From Teredinibacter turnerae T7901 (GTDB lineage Bacteria > Pseudomonadota > Gammaproteobacteria > Pseudomonadales > Cellvibrionaceae): a stretch of DNA of 64,000 bases. The notes under the pieces are model-generated. The model had not been told where the DNA came from. It saw only the letters and a list, made by a program, of their open reading frames with translations, and did not search any database. Position numbers and translations under genes: made by a program. The DNA lies in the NCBI RefSeq assembly GCF_000023025.1, contig NC_012997.1, forward strand, positions 2,601,125 to 2,665,124. The letters are read 5' to 3'. This document shows positions 1 through 8,758 of the stretch, piece by piece (position 1 is the first letter of the stretch; every line of letters begins with the position of its first letter).

Positions 1-903
1 TGAGTGGTCTTGCGCGTAACCTAGTGTGATCAACAACTCACCGGCAATGTTGATGAAATCCTCACGCTCCGTTGCAGTTAAATCCGTTTTCCAACGAGCG
101 ACGCTCTTTGCGGAAATGTTATCTGAGGCATTGTGGTTGTTCATATTCTGTCCACTTCGACAGCTTTTTTCTCCAGACCCACTAAGCATTACGGGCTCAA
201 AATCAATACCGATAAAGCGACATATTCTTTGCAGGCTTTCCTCTGGTGTTTCGGTTAAAGCCTCATAGCGAACCTCTAGACAACGGGGATGCGATTTAAA
301 CGCAAGGCCTCTCATTGTATCGTTTAGCCAACGGGTGGCACATTTACTAATTGAATTGGTTGTTTTAATCGGTACGATCTTACCATCTTTAACTCGCTCT
401 TTCGGATGGTGCCGCAGAGAGCACACTACATCCCTGCCGTCGCGTATTAGATGAATAAATTTACCTTTCGGATACCAAGTCAGGATTTTCTCGATCGCAC
501 GAACGTTATTAGGTGTTTTCTCCACCCAAATTTGTTTACCCTCTGAACGTAAAAACTCCATAGCAAAGGCATCTGCGAACTCGATTAAATTGCGCGATTT
601 CTGTTGCATAGCTTTGAGGTGATCGTAATCGATATCCCAAGGCACGGAGATATTCTGTAGATTGTGCGGAAGCCCGTACAGGGAGGTTTCGGGACCACAC
701 GCACATAGCGAGTGCCTGTTTAGCAGCTCTTTGAACAGCGTTGTGCCGGATCGTCCGCAACCTCCAATAAAGACTGGCGCCAACTGCGAACGCGCAGCCA
801 AGTCATACCATCCAGCATCCTGTAAACGCTGGTCTTTTTTGCGCTCGTTCCGCCACTTTAAGCGCGCGGACACGCTATGCAGCATCATAGATGGATGCGT
901 CAT
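1..903 (-). CDS. Sulfotransferase family protein (3' end cut by window edge)
   Basis: An open frame of 301 codons starts at ATG 903 and runs off the left edge with no stop, so the C-terminus is missing. The protein has the two PAPS-binding signatures of sulfotransferases: a 5'-phosphosulfate loop GGCGRSGTTLFKELLNRH near residue 48 and a 3'-phosphate motif LIRDGRDVVCSLR near residue 150. Further on are VRYEALTETPEESLQRI and the RW segment usual for this family (Sulfotransfer_1/3 type). The family moves a sulfo group from PAPS to a hydroxyl or amine; the acceptor cannot be told here. The start is supported by AAGGA about 9 bases upstream. No signal peptide is seen, so it is probably cytoplasmic. 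A 29-codon open frame (907-996) ends just upstream and may be the tail of a decayed gene. Family certain, substrate unknown. Confidence 0.88.
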   Translation of the reverse strand, partial: MTHPSMMLHSVSARLKWRNERKKDQRLQDAGWYDLAARSQLAPVFIGGCGRSGTTLFKELLNRHSLCACGPETSLYGLPHNLQNISVPWDIDYDHLKAMQQKSRNLIEFADAFAMEFLRSEGKQIWVEKTPNNVRAIEKILTWYPKGKFIHLIRDGRDVVCSLRHHPKERVKDGKIVPIKTTNSISKCATRWLNDTMRGLAFKSHPRCLEVRYEALTETPEESLQRICRFIGIDFEPVMLSGSGEKSCRSGQNMNNHNASDNISAKSVARWKTDLTATEREDFINIAGELLITLGYAQDHS

Positions 904-1705
904 GAATCAGTTCCTTTGATTGAGATTTTGTACCGGTAGTCGATATAAATCAGCCAGTTCGACGACGTCCTTGTCAAAAACAATATTGTCCGCCATCCGA
1001 ACCTGCCGACAACAAGTGAGAGACTCGGCGATTTACGAAGCACACGGATTGGCCATCAACGTCGCCCACCTGCCTTCATTAAGAATAGTTCAGGGTCAGC
1101 AAAAAGCGAGGAGTCGGTATTGATCGAAAATGGAGATTGTTAGCTAGCAGAGGCGCGTACACATAAAAAGGTACATCTCATCTGCCTATTGGAGAAATGC
1201 AGTTGCTTTCAACTGCTAGATAAGGCTCAATCACTGCACATGTGATCATTAATAGATCGCAAAAATCATGAGGATACGAACTGTTTTTGTTAAACCGTTA
1301 CCATGCTTAGTAGTAAATGGGGCAGTTTCAGTTAACTACGGCCAGATTCCATAACCTAGCCTTTGGCTGACCGGTCCATCGCGCCAATCATTTATTATTT
1401 TTTCGAGCGCACCATGCTACTTCCCTGGAACAAAAGGCATAGTCGTTGTTAATAACCAGATTATTTGAAGTGTGCTTCCGGTGCCCAAATATCACCGTGG
1501 GCATGATCAATTTGCTCAACGGAACCATAGCTATTTATAGTTTTATATCGCTTCGAAATTAGAAGTAATTCCATTAATAGCATTTTCTAAAGAGACGCAC
1601 TACCGCGACTGTGCAGTGTGCGATACATAAACATCCTCCCAAAGGTGATGTGCTCATCCTGTATTCGATAACACGTCAATCGGTATAATCCATATTCCGG
1701 GCTTT
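904..1705. other. Gene-poor stretch with a possible decayed gene end
   Basis: About 800 bases without a convincing gene. On the minus strand 907-996 encodes a 29-residue frame (MADNIVFDKDVVELADL...) whose TGA lies three bases before the sulfotransferase ATG. The same frame continues upstream in plausible-looking sequence but is interrupted by a stop, so it may be the C-terminal end of a decayed gene. I see no tRNA, clear terminator or repeat in the rest. Confidence 0.35.
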
Positions 1706-2083
1706 TTAAGTAATTGTAGAAAACCCCTCCACAACGGGCGTAGCCTGATGAAATCTGAGCTGCCAGCGCCCCCCTTCAAATTTCCAGATGGACGACCGTA
1801 TTGCAAAGCGATGCATCTCGCCAAGCTCTTGAACGGAGGCTGACTTGTAGGTCAATAAACACAAACTTTCGGTAACAGGCCCTAAACTGAAATCTCGAGT
1901 AAAAAATTTGTCTTCAATTCCAGAGCAGGAAACCAGGCTCACGATCACGTCTTCTCGAGTGTATTCAGTCCCCGAATAACCGATTTCGACAAACTCTGGA
2001 TGGAGCAAGCTTTCATGCAGTGGCCTCGAACGCCTAATCGCAGGCTCGAGAAGCCGTTTTTCCAACTCAATCACCTCTTGCAT
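1706..2083 (-). CDS. DUF4440/SnoaL-like small protein
   Basis: Predicted 125-residue soluble protein of the NTF2-like/DUF4440 type. It opens with MQEVIELEKRLLEPAIRR, followed by a short loop HPEFVEIGYSGTEYTRED, a pattern common in DUF4440 proteins (helix, then LHPDFxEIGxSGxxYTRxDV), and ends in strands with RSSIWKFEGGRWQLRFHQ. These proteins form a cone-shaped alpha+beta fold and mostly have no known reaction. I chose ATG 2083 because CCAGGA sits 7 bases upstream and the family begins there; an upstream TTG at 2140 would add 19 basic residues. It lies 70 bases after the stop of the NhaC gene on the same strand and may share its transcript. No specific function can be assigned. Confidence 0.7.
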   Translation of the reverse strand: MQEVIELEKRLLEPAIRRSRPLHESLLHPEFVEIGYSGTEYTREDVIVSLVSCSGIEDKFFTRDFSLGPVTESLCLLTYKSASVQELGEMHRFAIRSSIWKFEGGRWQLRFHQATPVVEGFSTIT

Positions 2084-2153
2084 TCGTATTTCCTGGCTAG
2101 TCTTGCGCCTCGGGCTGGAGCGTTTGGATTTGTAACCCAACTAATACAGCGAC

Positions 2154-3623
2154 TTAGCGCACGGCTGAAGCCGATTGCTCCACCCCTGACTTCGCACCCA
2201 CTGGTTCACAACGAGCCAGTTTAAACCCCGTGAATGCGCAGGCAAGCGTCATTAGAGGGCTCAAGTAGCAAAACACGGCAAATGGCAAATAGCTGAGTGT
2301 CGCAACGCCTAAAACACTTGCGTGAAACGCGCCGCAGGTATTCCAGGGAATCAACACTGAGGTAACGGTGGCTGAATCCTCCAGGGTTCGGCTGAGGTTT
2401 TGCGGCTGCAATCCCTGACGCTGATAAGCTTGACGGTACATTTGCCCCGGCACAATTATCGCCAGATATTGGTCGGATGCAGTGATGTTGGTAAACAGTG
2501 ATGTGCCGGTAGTTGCTGCAATCAGCTGCGCTGCGCTATGCACTTTTTTCGTAATGGCTGCAGTAATCGCTCGAAGGAACCCTGCAGCTTCAAGCACGCC
2601 GCCAAGTATCATTGCACATAAAATCAACCAGACGGTGTTTAGCATCCCCGCCATACCGCCTGAACTCAGCAGCTCATCAGCGACTTCGTTTCCTGTTGTT
2701 ATAGTGGTATCGCCAAAAAAAGCGGTGAGCACCACAGCATAGCCCGGTAACCGCGCTAGTTGCCCCTGCTCCGCCAGCGTTGCCAGCAACTCGCGTTGAA
2801 ACACCACGGCCAATGCCGCCCCTAAAATTGCCCCAGCAACCAGTGCAGGTAACGCGGGAACGCGCTTTAAGATCATGGCGATCACTACCACCGGCGCCAA
2901 CAGCAGCACTGGCGATAGATTGAATGTGTCTGCCAGCGCTTGTCGTATCGCGCCCGCATTACTGCTTTCCCCATGGGCACCAAGTCCGAGCACGATAAAT
3001 ACAATAAGCGCGATTAGTATCGAGGGGCCGGTGGTTATCGTCATATAACGAATGTGGGTGAACAGGTCCGTTCCAGCAATTGCCGATGCCAGGTTGGTGG
3101 TATCGGACAGGGGCGACATTTTATCGCCGAAATAAGCGCCGGACAGAATTGCCCCCGCCACCATTGCGGGGTTAAAGCCCAGCGCGCTTCCGATTCCCAT
3201 CAATGCAATACCGACCGTGGCGGATGTCGTCCACGAGCTCCCCGTCGATAGCGACACAACTACACTGATAATGCAGCAGGCAAACAAAAATATACTTGGG
3301 TCGAGCACGTAAAGACCGTAATAAATCATCGCTGGCACTACGCCGCTCAATAACCAGGTGCCGGACAACGCACCTACCATCAGCAAAATCAAAATGGCTG
3401 GTGCTGCGACTGTGATCGAGTTAACAATACCTCCTTCCAGGTCCTTCCAGTTGTAACCAAGCCGCCACGCGATAAGCGCGGTGATGACAGCAACAGTGAG
3501 CAAAATCAACTGGTTCGCCCCGCCCAATGCATTGTCACCAAAAATATAAACATTCAGTGCCAGCAGGCCAATAAGGGATATCAGCGGTAAAAAGCAAAGC
3601 GCAGTGGAAGGCGTTTTTCTCAT
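2154..3623 (-). CDS. NhaC-family Na+/H+ antiporter
   Basis: A 489-residue, very hydrophobic protein with about 11-12 membrane segments. It carries the NhaC family signature GAYFGDKMSPLSDTTNLAS near residues 160-180 and SLSTGSSWTTSATVGIA upstream of it, plus a second-half repeat with NITASDQYLAIIVPG and a proline-rich helix LIPWNTCGAFHASVLGV. NhaC proteins exchange Na+ (or, in some relatives, organic ions such as malate/lactate) for protons across the inner membrane. Length fits the family. The ATG at 3623 begins a short basic n-region (MRKTPS) before the first helix. A role in sodium homeostasis is expected, but a solute-specific exchanger is also possible. Confidence 0.9.
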   Translation of the reverse strand: MRKTPSTALCFLPLISLIGLLALNVYIFGDNALGGANQLILLTVAVITALIAWRLGYNWKDLEGGIVNSITVAAPAILILLMVGALSGTWLLSGVVPAMIYYGLYVLDPSIFLFACCIISVVVSLSTGSSWTTSATVGIALMGIGSALGFNPAMVAGAILSGAYFGDKMSPLSDTTNLASAIAGTDLFTHIRYMTITTGPSILIALIVFIVLGLGAHGESSNAGAIRQALADTFNLSPVLLLAPVVVIAMILKRVPALPALVAGAILGAALAVVFQRELLATLAEQGQLARLPGYAVVLTAFFGDTTITTGNEVADELLSSGGMAGMLNTVWLILCAMILGGVLEAAGFLRAITAAITKKVHSAAQLIAATTGTSLFTNITASDQYLAIIVPGQMYRQAYQRQGLQPQNLSRTLEDSATVTSVLIPWNTCGAFHASVLGVATLSYLPFAVFCYLSPLMTLACAFTGFKLARCEPVGAKSGVEQSASAVR

Positions 3624-3929
3624 TAGTAGTCCTATATCTGTGTATCGATTGAATCGTAAGGCGCACTGAACTTAAACAGCACACAAAAATAGCGCGTTTT
3701 AGTGCATACCCTCCCTATTTGGTGCAAAAAGCCAGGAGTGCAGGCTTAGGCCACCGAATAAAATTCGGTTTTTTCAACATAAATAATATTTTCTGCGCCA
3801 CTGCAACCCTGGTCGCAAAAATTCAGTTTAATTATCACGCTGGCGCGGCCTTTGCTCAGAGGCATGCAATAAAACAAAGGTTTTAATGCACAACGATTGC
3901 CAACGCCATCAACCTAACGAGGACTGTAT
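3624..3929. promoter_or_regulatory. Divergent intergenic region between antiporter and TonB receptor
   Basis: About 300 bases separate the divergent antiporter and receptor starts, so promoters for both genes must lie here. It contains AT-rich blocks around 3690-3830. I could not identify a specific -10/-35 pair or operator with confidence. The receptor start has ACGAGGA roughly 8 bases upstream of ATG 3930. Confidence 0.4.
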
Positions 3930-6419
3930 ATGGTCAATTCCTGTTTTGTTAAAAAGAGACTTGCGCTCGCAATATCCATCACAACACTGCCAGCGCTGAG
4001 TCAGTTTGCATCAGCTCAACAGGAAACCCAGCAACTTGCTAGTGGCAAGCTGGAAGAAATGGTCGTGACATCCGCACGCCGCGAACAAACCGTACAAGAG
4101 ATCCCATTGAATATTTCGGCGGTGGGCGCCGAGAAAATCGAAGAATTACGCTTAAACAACATTGCCGACATTTCTCGCTACGTACCGGGTCTAACTGTTA
4201 TCGACCGCGGCCCGCGCAACGAATCTGCCGATATCTTTGTACGCGGGTTAAACACCACCAGTCTCGGGCCTGGCTTCGAGGCCAGTACCGTGGCAACCTA
4301 CCTCGGCAACATTCCTGTCGATGTAAACCTCAAACCCAATGATCTCGAGCGTGTAGAAGTCCTTATCGGCCCTCAGGGCACGCTTTACGGCCAGGGTACG
4401 ATGGGTGGTGCGATTCGCTATATTCCCAAAGCTGCCAATTTGAGTGAGCTGAGCGGTGAAATTCGTGGGGACATCAGCAGCAATGCAGAAAGCAGTGGCA
4501 TTGGACGTGATTTTGGGTTCACACTGAACATTCCTCTGCTGCAAGATACGCTCGCGTTTCGCGCTAGCGCCGACAAGCTCGAGGACCCAGGCTTTATCGA
4601 CTACAACTATGTTGTGCGGGAACCGGGCGTATCAGACCCGGAGCCCGATTTCACAGACCCGGACGCGGTGGCAGCGAACCTTAAACAAGTAGAAGATGCT
4701 AACGGCGAGAGCACCCTTTCCGGCCGTGCAAATTTGCGCTGGGTACCCAGCGACATGTGGGACGTCAACCTCTGGTATTACTATCAAGACACCAAAGCCG
4801 AAGGTCGTCAGGTCGCCAATCAGCTAACGTTTGGAACAGGGCCATTCGAATCCGCAGCGCGATATGAGGAGCCCAACCATTACACCAACGACCTTCTCAG
4901 TCTCGACATTGAAGCCGATCTCGGCTTTGCTTCGGCCACCCTTACCTGGGGAAGATCCACTTACGAAGAGTTAGGCCAGCGGGACCAGACAGACCTGCTG
5001 ATCGGCTTTGAGTACGGGTACGAAGCTTTCCCAAGCTTCTCCGCATACACCCGTGAAGAAGTGGAATCGGAATCGGACACCATTGAGGCGCGCCTGGTTT
5101 CGCAGAGTGATGGCCCATTTCAGTGGGTGGTTGGCTACTTCGATTACAGCACCGAATCTGACGCTATCAGTGAAGAGTTTACGCCGGGGTTTGATCAGTT
5201 CGCTATCGACAACTTTGGCGGCGTAGCACTTCGCCCAGACAGCCTGGAATACATCCAGCTCACCTATATTGATGAAACCGAAAAAGCGCTCTACGGAGAA
5301 GTGTCTTACGACATTCTTCCCAGCCTGACCGCAACCCTCGGTTACCGGAGCTACGAATACAGCGTGAATAATGAGGGTGGCTTCGGCCTCCCGCTGTATG
5401 ACACAGTGTTTGACGGAGCAGACCCCTACGCCGTGAATGTTGAGACAGCGCCTAACTCGGGTGACGACTCTGGCGACCTCTACAAGCTTAACCTGGCGTA
5501 CGATATTGACGACGATAACATGATCTACGCAACCTATTCCGAAGGATATCGAAAAGGTGGCGTGAACATCGTTCCGGAATGTACCGAGGATGAGCTGAGG
5601 GATGACAACGACGATCAAAAACTCTGCGCTCAGCCCGATGAAGTGTTAATTGATCCAGACACCATCGCGAACTATGAACTTGGCTATAAAGGTATTCTGC
5701 TGGACGGCGCCCTCTCCATTAACTCTGCACTCTACTATATCGATTGGCAGGACCTTCAAGTTGCAACCACCACAGAATTCGGCAGTTTGCCAATCATAGG
5801 TAATGGCAGTGCTGCAGAGAGTAAAGGGCTAGAGCTTTCCGGTGAGTACCTGTTCGCCGAACACTGGACTATGGCATTCAGCTACGCCTATACCAAAGCC
5901 AAACTTACAGATTACGCTGTCGGCCTGGTTGGGGATGACGACGCGCTTGGCGACTCTCGACTGCCAGGTCACGCCGAACACCAGGGCGCAATCAACCTCA
6001 CTTATAGCACCGAAATTGCGGAAGGCGCGCTCGATATTAATTACGGCGTGGTCTATACCGGCGAAATTTACAACGTTGTTGGCGGCCCGGACGACCCATT
6101 ACTCGAGCCCGTACTGGATGAGGATGAGCAAATCATCGGCTACGTCGATGGGGACTACGGCGGTGAAGCAATTGACGCCTGGGACGTTCACCACTTGTCG
6201 GCCACTTACTCTCGCAACAGTTGGAAAGTGCAGGCCTATATCGACAACCTCTGGGATAAATACTACAGCCTCGGCACACGTACTACTCGTCGTGCCGAGA
6301 TGTTACAAGATGAGCAAAATGGCCCTGGTACCATCTATGGTGAGTTTACCCGCAGAAGTTACGGCAATTATGTAGGCAAACCCCGAACAATAGGGCTTAA
6401 ACTTTCCTTCAATTTTTAG
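3930..6419 (+). CDS. TonB-dependent outer-membrane receptor
   Basis: An 829-residue receptor. Residues 1-29 form a signal peptide (MVNSCFVKKRLALAISITTL... ending ASA-QQ). A TonB-box-like EEMVVTSARR follows, then a plug domain with IPLNISAVGAEKIEELRL, GLTVIDRGPRNESADIFVRG and VEVLIGPQGTLYGQGTMGGA, and a long beta-barrel ending in the aromatic terminal strand RTIGLKLSFNF typical of outer-membrane proteins. Such receptors import siderophores, vitamins or oligomeric nutrients using TonB-ExbBD energy. No SusD-like partner, siderophore gene or Fur box is visible nearby, so the ligand is unknown; the neighbouring ast operon makes a peptide or amino-acid-related ligand only a weak guess. A strong terminator follows. 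Confidence 0.93.
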   Translation: MVNSCFVKKRLALAISITTLPALSQFASAQQETQQLASGKLEEMVVTSARREQTVQEIPLNISAVGAEKIEELRLNNIADISRYVPGLTVIDRGPRNESADIFVRGLNTTSLGPGFEASTVATYLGNIPVDVNLKPNDLERVEVLIGPQGTLYGQGTMGGAIRYIPKAANLSELSGEIRGDISSNAESSGIGRDFGFTLNIPLLQDTLAFRASADKLEDPGFIDYNYVVREPGVSDPEPDFTDPDAVAANLKQVEDANGESTLSGRANLRWVPSDMWDVNLWYYYQDTKAEGRQVANQLTFGTGPFESAARYEEPNHYTNDLLSLDIEADLGFASATLTWGRSTYEELGQRDQTDLLIGFEYGYEAFPSFSAYTREEVESESDTIEARLVSQSDGPFQWVVGYFDYSTESDAISEEFTPGFDQFAIDNFGGVALRPDSLEYIQLTYIDETEKALYGEVSYDILPSLTATLGYRSYEYSVNNEGGFGLPLYDTVFDGADPYAVNVETAPNSGDDSGDLYKLNLAYDIDDDNMIYATYSEGYRKGGVNIVPECTEDELRDDNDDQKLCAQPDEVLIDPDTIANYELGYKGILLDGALSINSALYYIDWQDLQVATTTEFGSLPIIGNGSAAESKGLELSGEYLFAEHWTMAFSYAYTKAKLTDYAVGLVGDDDALGDSRLPGHAEHQGAINLTYSTEIAEGALDINYGVVYTGEIYNVVGGPDDPLLEPVLDEDEQIIGYVDGDYGGEAIDAWDVHHLSATYSRNSWKVQAYIDNLWDKYYSLGTRTTRRAEMLQDEQNGPGTIYGEFTRRSYGNYVGKPRTIGLKLSFNF

Positions 6420-6497
6420 ATTTCCTCCTCTCCTCCTGACTCTCGCTAACGATGGCGAATTTAACAGCTAATGTTGTTAGTTCTTTAATGGTGGAAC

Positions 6498-6525
6498 ACC
6501 AGGGCAGTTAAGCCCTGGTTTTTTT
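6498..6525 (+). terminator. Rho-independent terminator after TonB receptor
   Basis: An 8-bp perfect stem ACCAGGGC/GCCCTGGT (6498-6505 and 6512-6519) with a 6-base loop is followed directly by a run of T. It lies 80 bases past the receptor stop and just before the end of the convergent Lrp-type gene. Confidence 0.88.
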
Positions 6526-6548
6526 ATAACATGCGTGTTAGCAGCCCA

Positions 6549-7028
6549 CTATTCGCTCGTCAGCTTACCCAGATCCAGACCTTCGAAATATTTATTTTGG
6601 TTCATAACCACATGCGTATTTATGGTGATGGATCGATTGGCAGAGCTTACTAACGCATCGTTTACTTTTAAGTATTGATTCATATCCGGGCAAATGATTT
6701 TGAGGAAAAAATCAAATTCACCACTTACGGTATAACATTCCACCACTTCAGGCGTACTTTTCACCAACTGCTCAAATTCACGAAAATCCTGCTGGCTGTG
6801 ATTCTTAAGACTAACGGTTGCAATACAAACGATATGTCGGCAAATTAACGGGAGGTTAATGCGTGAGTGGTAAGACATAAGCACGCCAGCCTGCTCGAGC
6901 CTGCGCACCCGTTGCAAGCATGAACTGGCCGACAAATTGACGCGCTCAGAAAGATCCTGATTGGTAATGCGGGCTTCCGCCTGAAGCACCTGAAGTATTT
7001 TTAAATCGGTTTTATCTAAACTGACCAT
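6549..7028 (-). CDS. Lrp/AsnC-family transcriptional regulator
   Basis: A 159-residue protein. The N-terminal winged HTH (LDKTDLKILQVLQAEARITNQDLSERVNLSASSCLQRVRRLEQ, residues ~3-46) is classic for Lrp/AsnC, and the C-terminal RAM/AsnC ligand domain includes VVECYTVSGEFDFFLKI. These regulators bind amino acids and form octamers; they often control nearby amino-acid genes. ATG 7028 was chosen because homologues start with M-x-x-LDxxDxxIL; a longer frame to 7118 adds unrelated residues. It is divergent from the TPR-sulfotransferase gene, with the ast operon 3 kb away. Control of amino-acid catabolism here is a reasonable inference, but no operator was identified. Confidence 0.92.
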   Translation of the reverse strand: MVSLDKTDLKILQVLQAEARITNQDLSERVNLSASSCLQRVRRLEQAGVLMSYHSRINLPLICRHIVCIATVSLKNHSQQDFREFEQLVKSTPEVVECYTVSGEFDFFLKIICPDMNQYLKVNDALVSSANRSITINTHVVMNQNKYFEGLDLGKLTSE

Positions 7029-7108
7029 GGGTAAAATCGGAATTGAGTTGGAATAAAGGGCTAGTGTATATCGAGTATATTCGATGGCCTTACAACATGT
7101 AACCGGTG

Positions 7109-8689
7109 ATGAATACAAACCTAGAACAATTACATAAATCGGCTATCGCAGCACTTAACAGGGGCGATCTCCGCGCCGTTCACAATTATTGTGAAAGCAT
7201 ACTCGGGGCTAATCCAGCCCACGCGGATGCTTGGTTTTTATTGGCGATGGTGGCTGCGAATACTGGGAAACTGCAACAGGCGCTTGAGCTTATCGACAAG
7301 GCGTTGTCAATCACACCCCAGGTAGCGGACTATCTCGCGCAAAAAGCCAAGCTGTTGACCATGTTGCGGCATGACAAAGCCGCACGCACCTGCGCTGACA
7401 AAGCCGTGGCTTTGAACCCGCAAGGCGCTCTCTTACTGGATACCCTGGGCGTTGTGTACATCAACCTGGGGGACTATGCACGAGCGAGAGAGCTGCTGAA
7501 CAAAGCTGTTGCACTAAAGCCCGAGCATCTGCAATTCCGGTTTAATCTGGCCACGGCAGAACAGTTTCTCGGCAATCTCATTGTGGCAAAAGCGCACTAT
7601 CTAAAAGCAATAGAAATAAAGCCCAACTACGCTCGGGCCTATTGGGCGCTGTCAGAACTCAACAAAGAAAATCTTGATGGCAGCCGGGTAGATGCGATGG
7701 AGCGTCTCCTGGAGCAAAAGAGCTTGAGCACAGAAGATGGGCTTTACTTGTCCCATGCCCTATCTCGCGAATACGAACAGCGCGGACACTACACAAAATC
7801 CTTCAAATGCTTACAGCAAGCAAAAACACGCCGGCGCCAAGAACTTGGCTACAGTCTCGATCAAGACATCGCAATATTTCAACAACTACAGCAAGCTTTT
7901 GCCAAGCTCGATCTGCTCGCCTCAGGCGATAATAATCTAGGCGAATCCTGTATTTTTATTGTCGGCATGCCGCGCTCTGGCACCACGCTTACAGAACGCA
8001 TTATTTCTGCACACAGCGCTGTAGAGTCTCTCGGTGAGCTACAAAATTTTGGCCTGGCAGTACGGCGTTCGGTCGACACAAATTCGCGACTGATGCTGAA
8101 CAGCGAAATAGTCAAGCTGGCGCTCGCGGTCGACGCACATAAAATCGGTGATAGCTATTTGGCGTCCGTTCAGCAGCGTCGCAGCCAAGCCCCGTTTTTT
8201 ATCGATAAAATGCCGTTAAATTTTTTGTATATTGGTTTTATCGCCCGCTGCCTGCCGAAGGCAAAAATCATTTGCGTAGAGCGCAACCCTATGGATGTTT
8301 GCCTCAGCAATTTCCGCCAGCTCTTCGCACTCAACTTTTCTTACTACAACTACCATTACGATATAGAAGACACCGCTCGCTACTTTATCGCCTTTCATCA
8401 GCTGATGTCTTTCTGGCAGACACAATTACCCGGCTGTATTCATACGGTTAATTATGAGACGTTAACGGAAGAGCCAGCGCAGCATATACAAGAACTATTG
8501 AGTTTTTGTGGGCTCGAATGGGAAAACGCATGCCTTAATTTTCACGAAAACACCGCTGCTGTGGCAACGCCCAGTGCATCCCAGGTGCGCGAAAAGCTCT
8601 ACCAGCGTGCCGTCGGACGCTGGAAACATTACGAAGAACAGTTAGCTGGCGTTAAAGATTTGTTTGATCGGGCGGGCATTAAATATTAG
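7109..8689 (+). CDS. TPR-repeat sulfotransferase
   Basis: A two-part protein of about 526 residues. Residues ~5-200 are tandem tetratricopeptide repeats (for example NPAHADAWFLLAMVAANTGK and GALLLDTLGVVYINLGDY). Residues ~278-526 form a sulfotransferase domain with the 5'-PAPS loop IVGMPRSGTTLTERIIS near residue 286 and the 3'-phosphate motif VERNPMDVCLSNFRQLF. Sulfotransferase domains with N-terminal TPRs are common in marine gammaproteobacteria; the acceptor is unknown. No signal peptide is seen. The first possible start is GTG 7106, but ATG 7109 follows directly and is preferred. The short distance to the divergent Lrp-type gene means both promoters share or overlap about 80 bases. Confidence 0.9.
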   Translation: MNTNLEQLHKSAIAALNRGDLRAVHNYCESILGANPAHADAWFLLAMVAANTGKLQQALELIDKALSITPQVADYLAQKAKLLTMLRHDKAARTCADKAVALNPQGALLLDTLGVVYINLGDYARARELLNKAVALKPEHLQFRFNLATAEQFLGNLIVAKAHYLKAIEIKPNYARAYWALSELNKENLDGSRVDAMERLLEQKSLSTEDGLYLSHALSREYEQRGHYTKSFKCLQQAKTRRRQELGYSLDQDIAIFQQLQQAFAKLDLLASGDNNLGESCIFIVGMPRSGTTLTERIISAHSAVESLGELQNFGLAVRRSVDTNSRLMLNSEIVKLALAVDAHKIGDSYLASVQQRRSQAPFFIDKMPLNFLYIGFIARCLPKAKIICVERNPMDVCLSNFRQLFALNFSYYNYHYDIEDTARYFIAFHQLMSFWQTQLPGCIHTVNYETLTEEPAQHIQELLSFCGLEWENACLNFHENTAAVATPSASQVREKLYQRAVGRWKHYEEQLAGVKDLFDRAGIKY

Positions 8690-8690
8690 G

Positions 8691-8729
8691 CGCACTTCAT
8701 CAGCAATCATTCACGGCTGTTGAAGTGCG
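8691..8729. terminator. Stem-loop between convergent genes (possible bidirectional terminator)
   Basis: A perfect 9-bp inverted repeat CGCACTTCA/TGAAGTGCG (8691-8699 and 8721-8729) with a 21-base loop sits between the ends of the convergent sulfotransferase and aminotransferase genes. There is no strong T run, so intrinsic termination is uncertain. Confidence 0.4.
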
Positions 8730-8758
8730 TAAGATTCGCTGGTGGCTTGGACAATACG

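Noticed and set aside
920-1123. 67-codon plus-strand frame upstream of the sulfotransferase
   Set aside because: Antisense to a more protein-like minus-strand reading and with no start context.
4971-5618. 215-codon minus-strand frame inside the TonB receptor gene
   Set aside because: It lies wholly inside a well-supported receptor gene and shows no motifs; a shadow frame.
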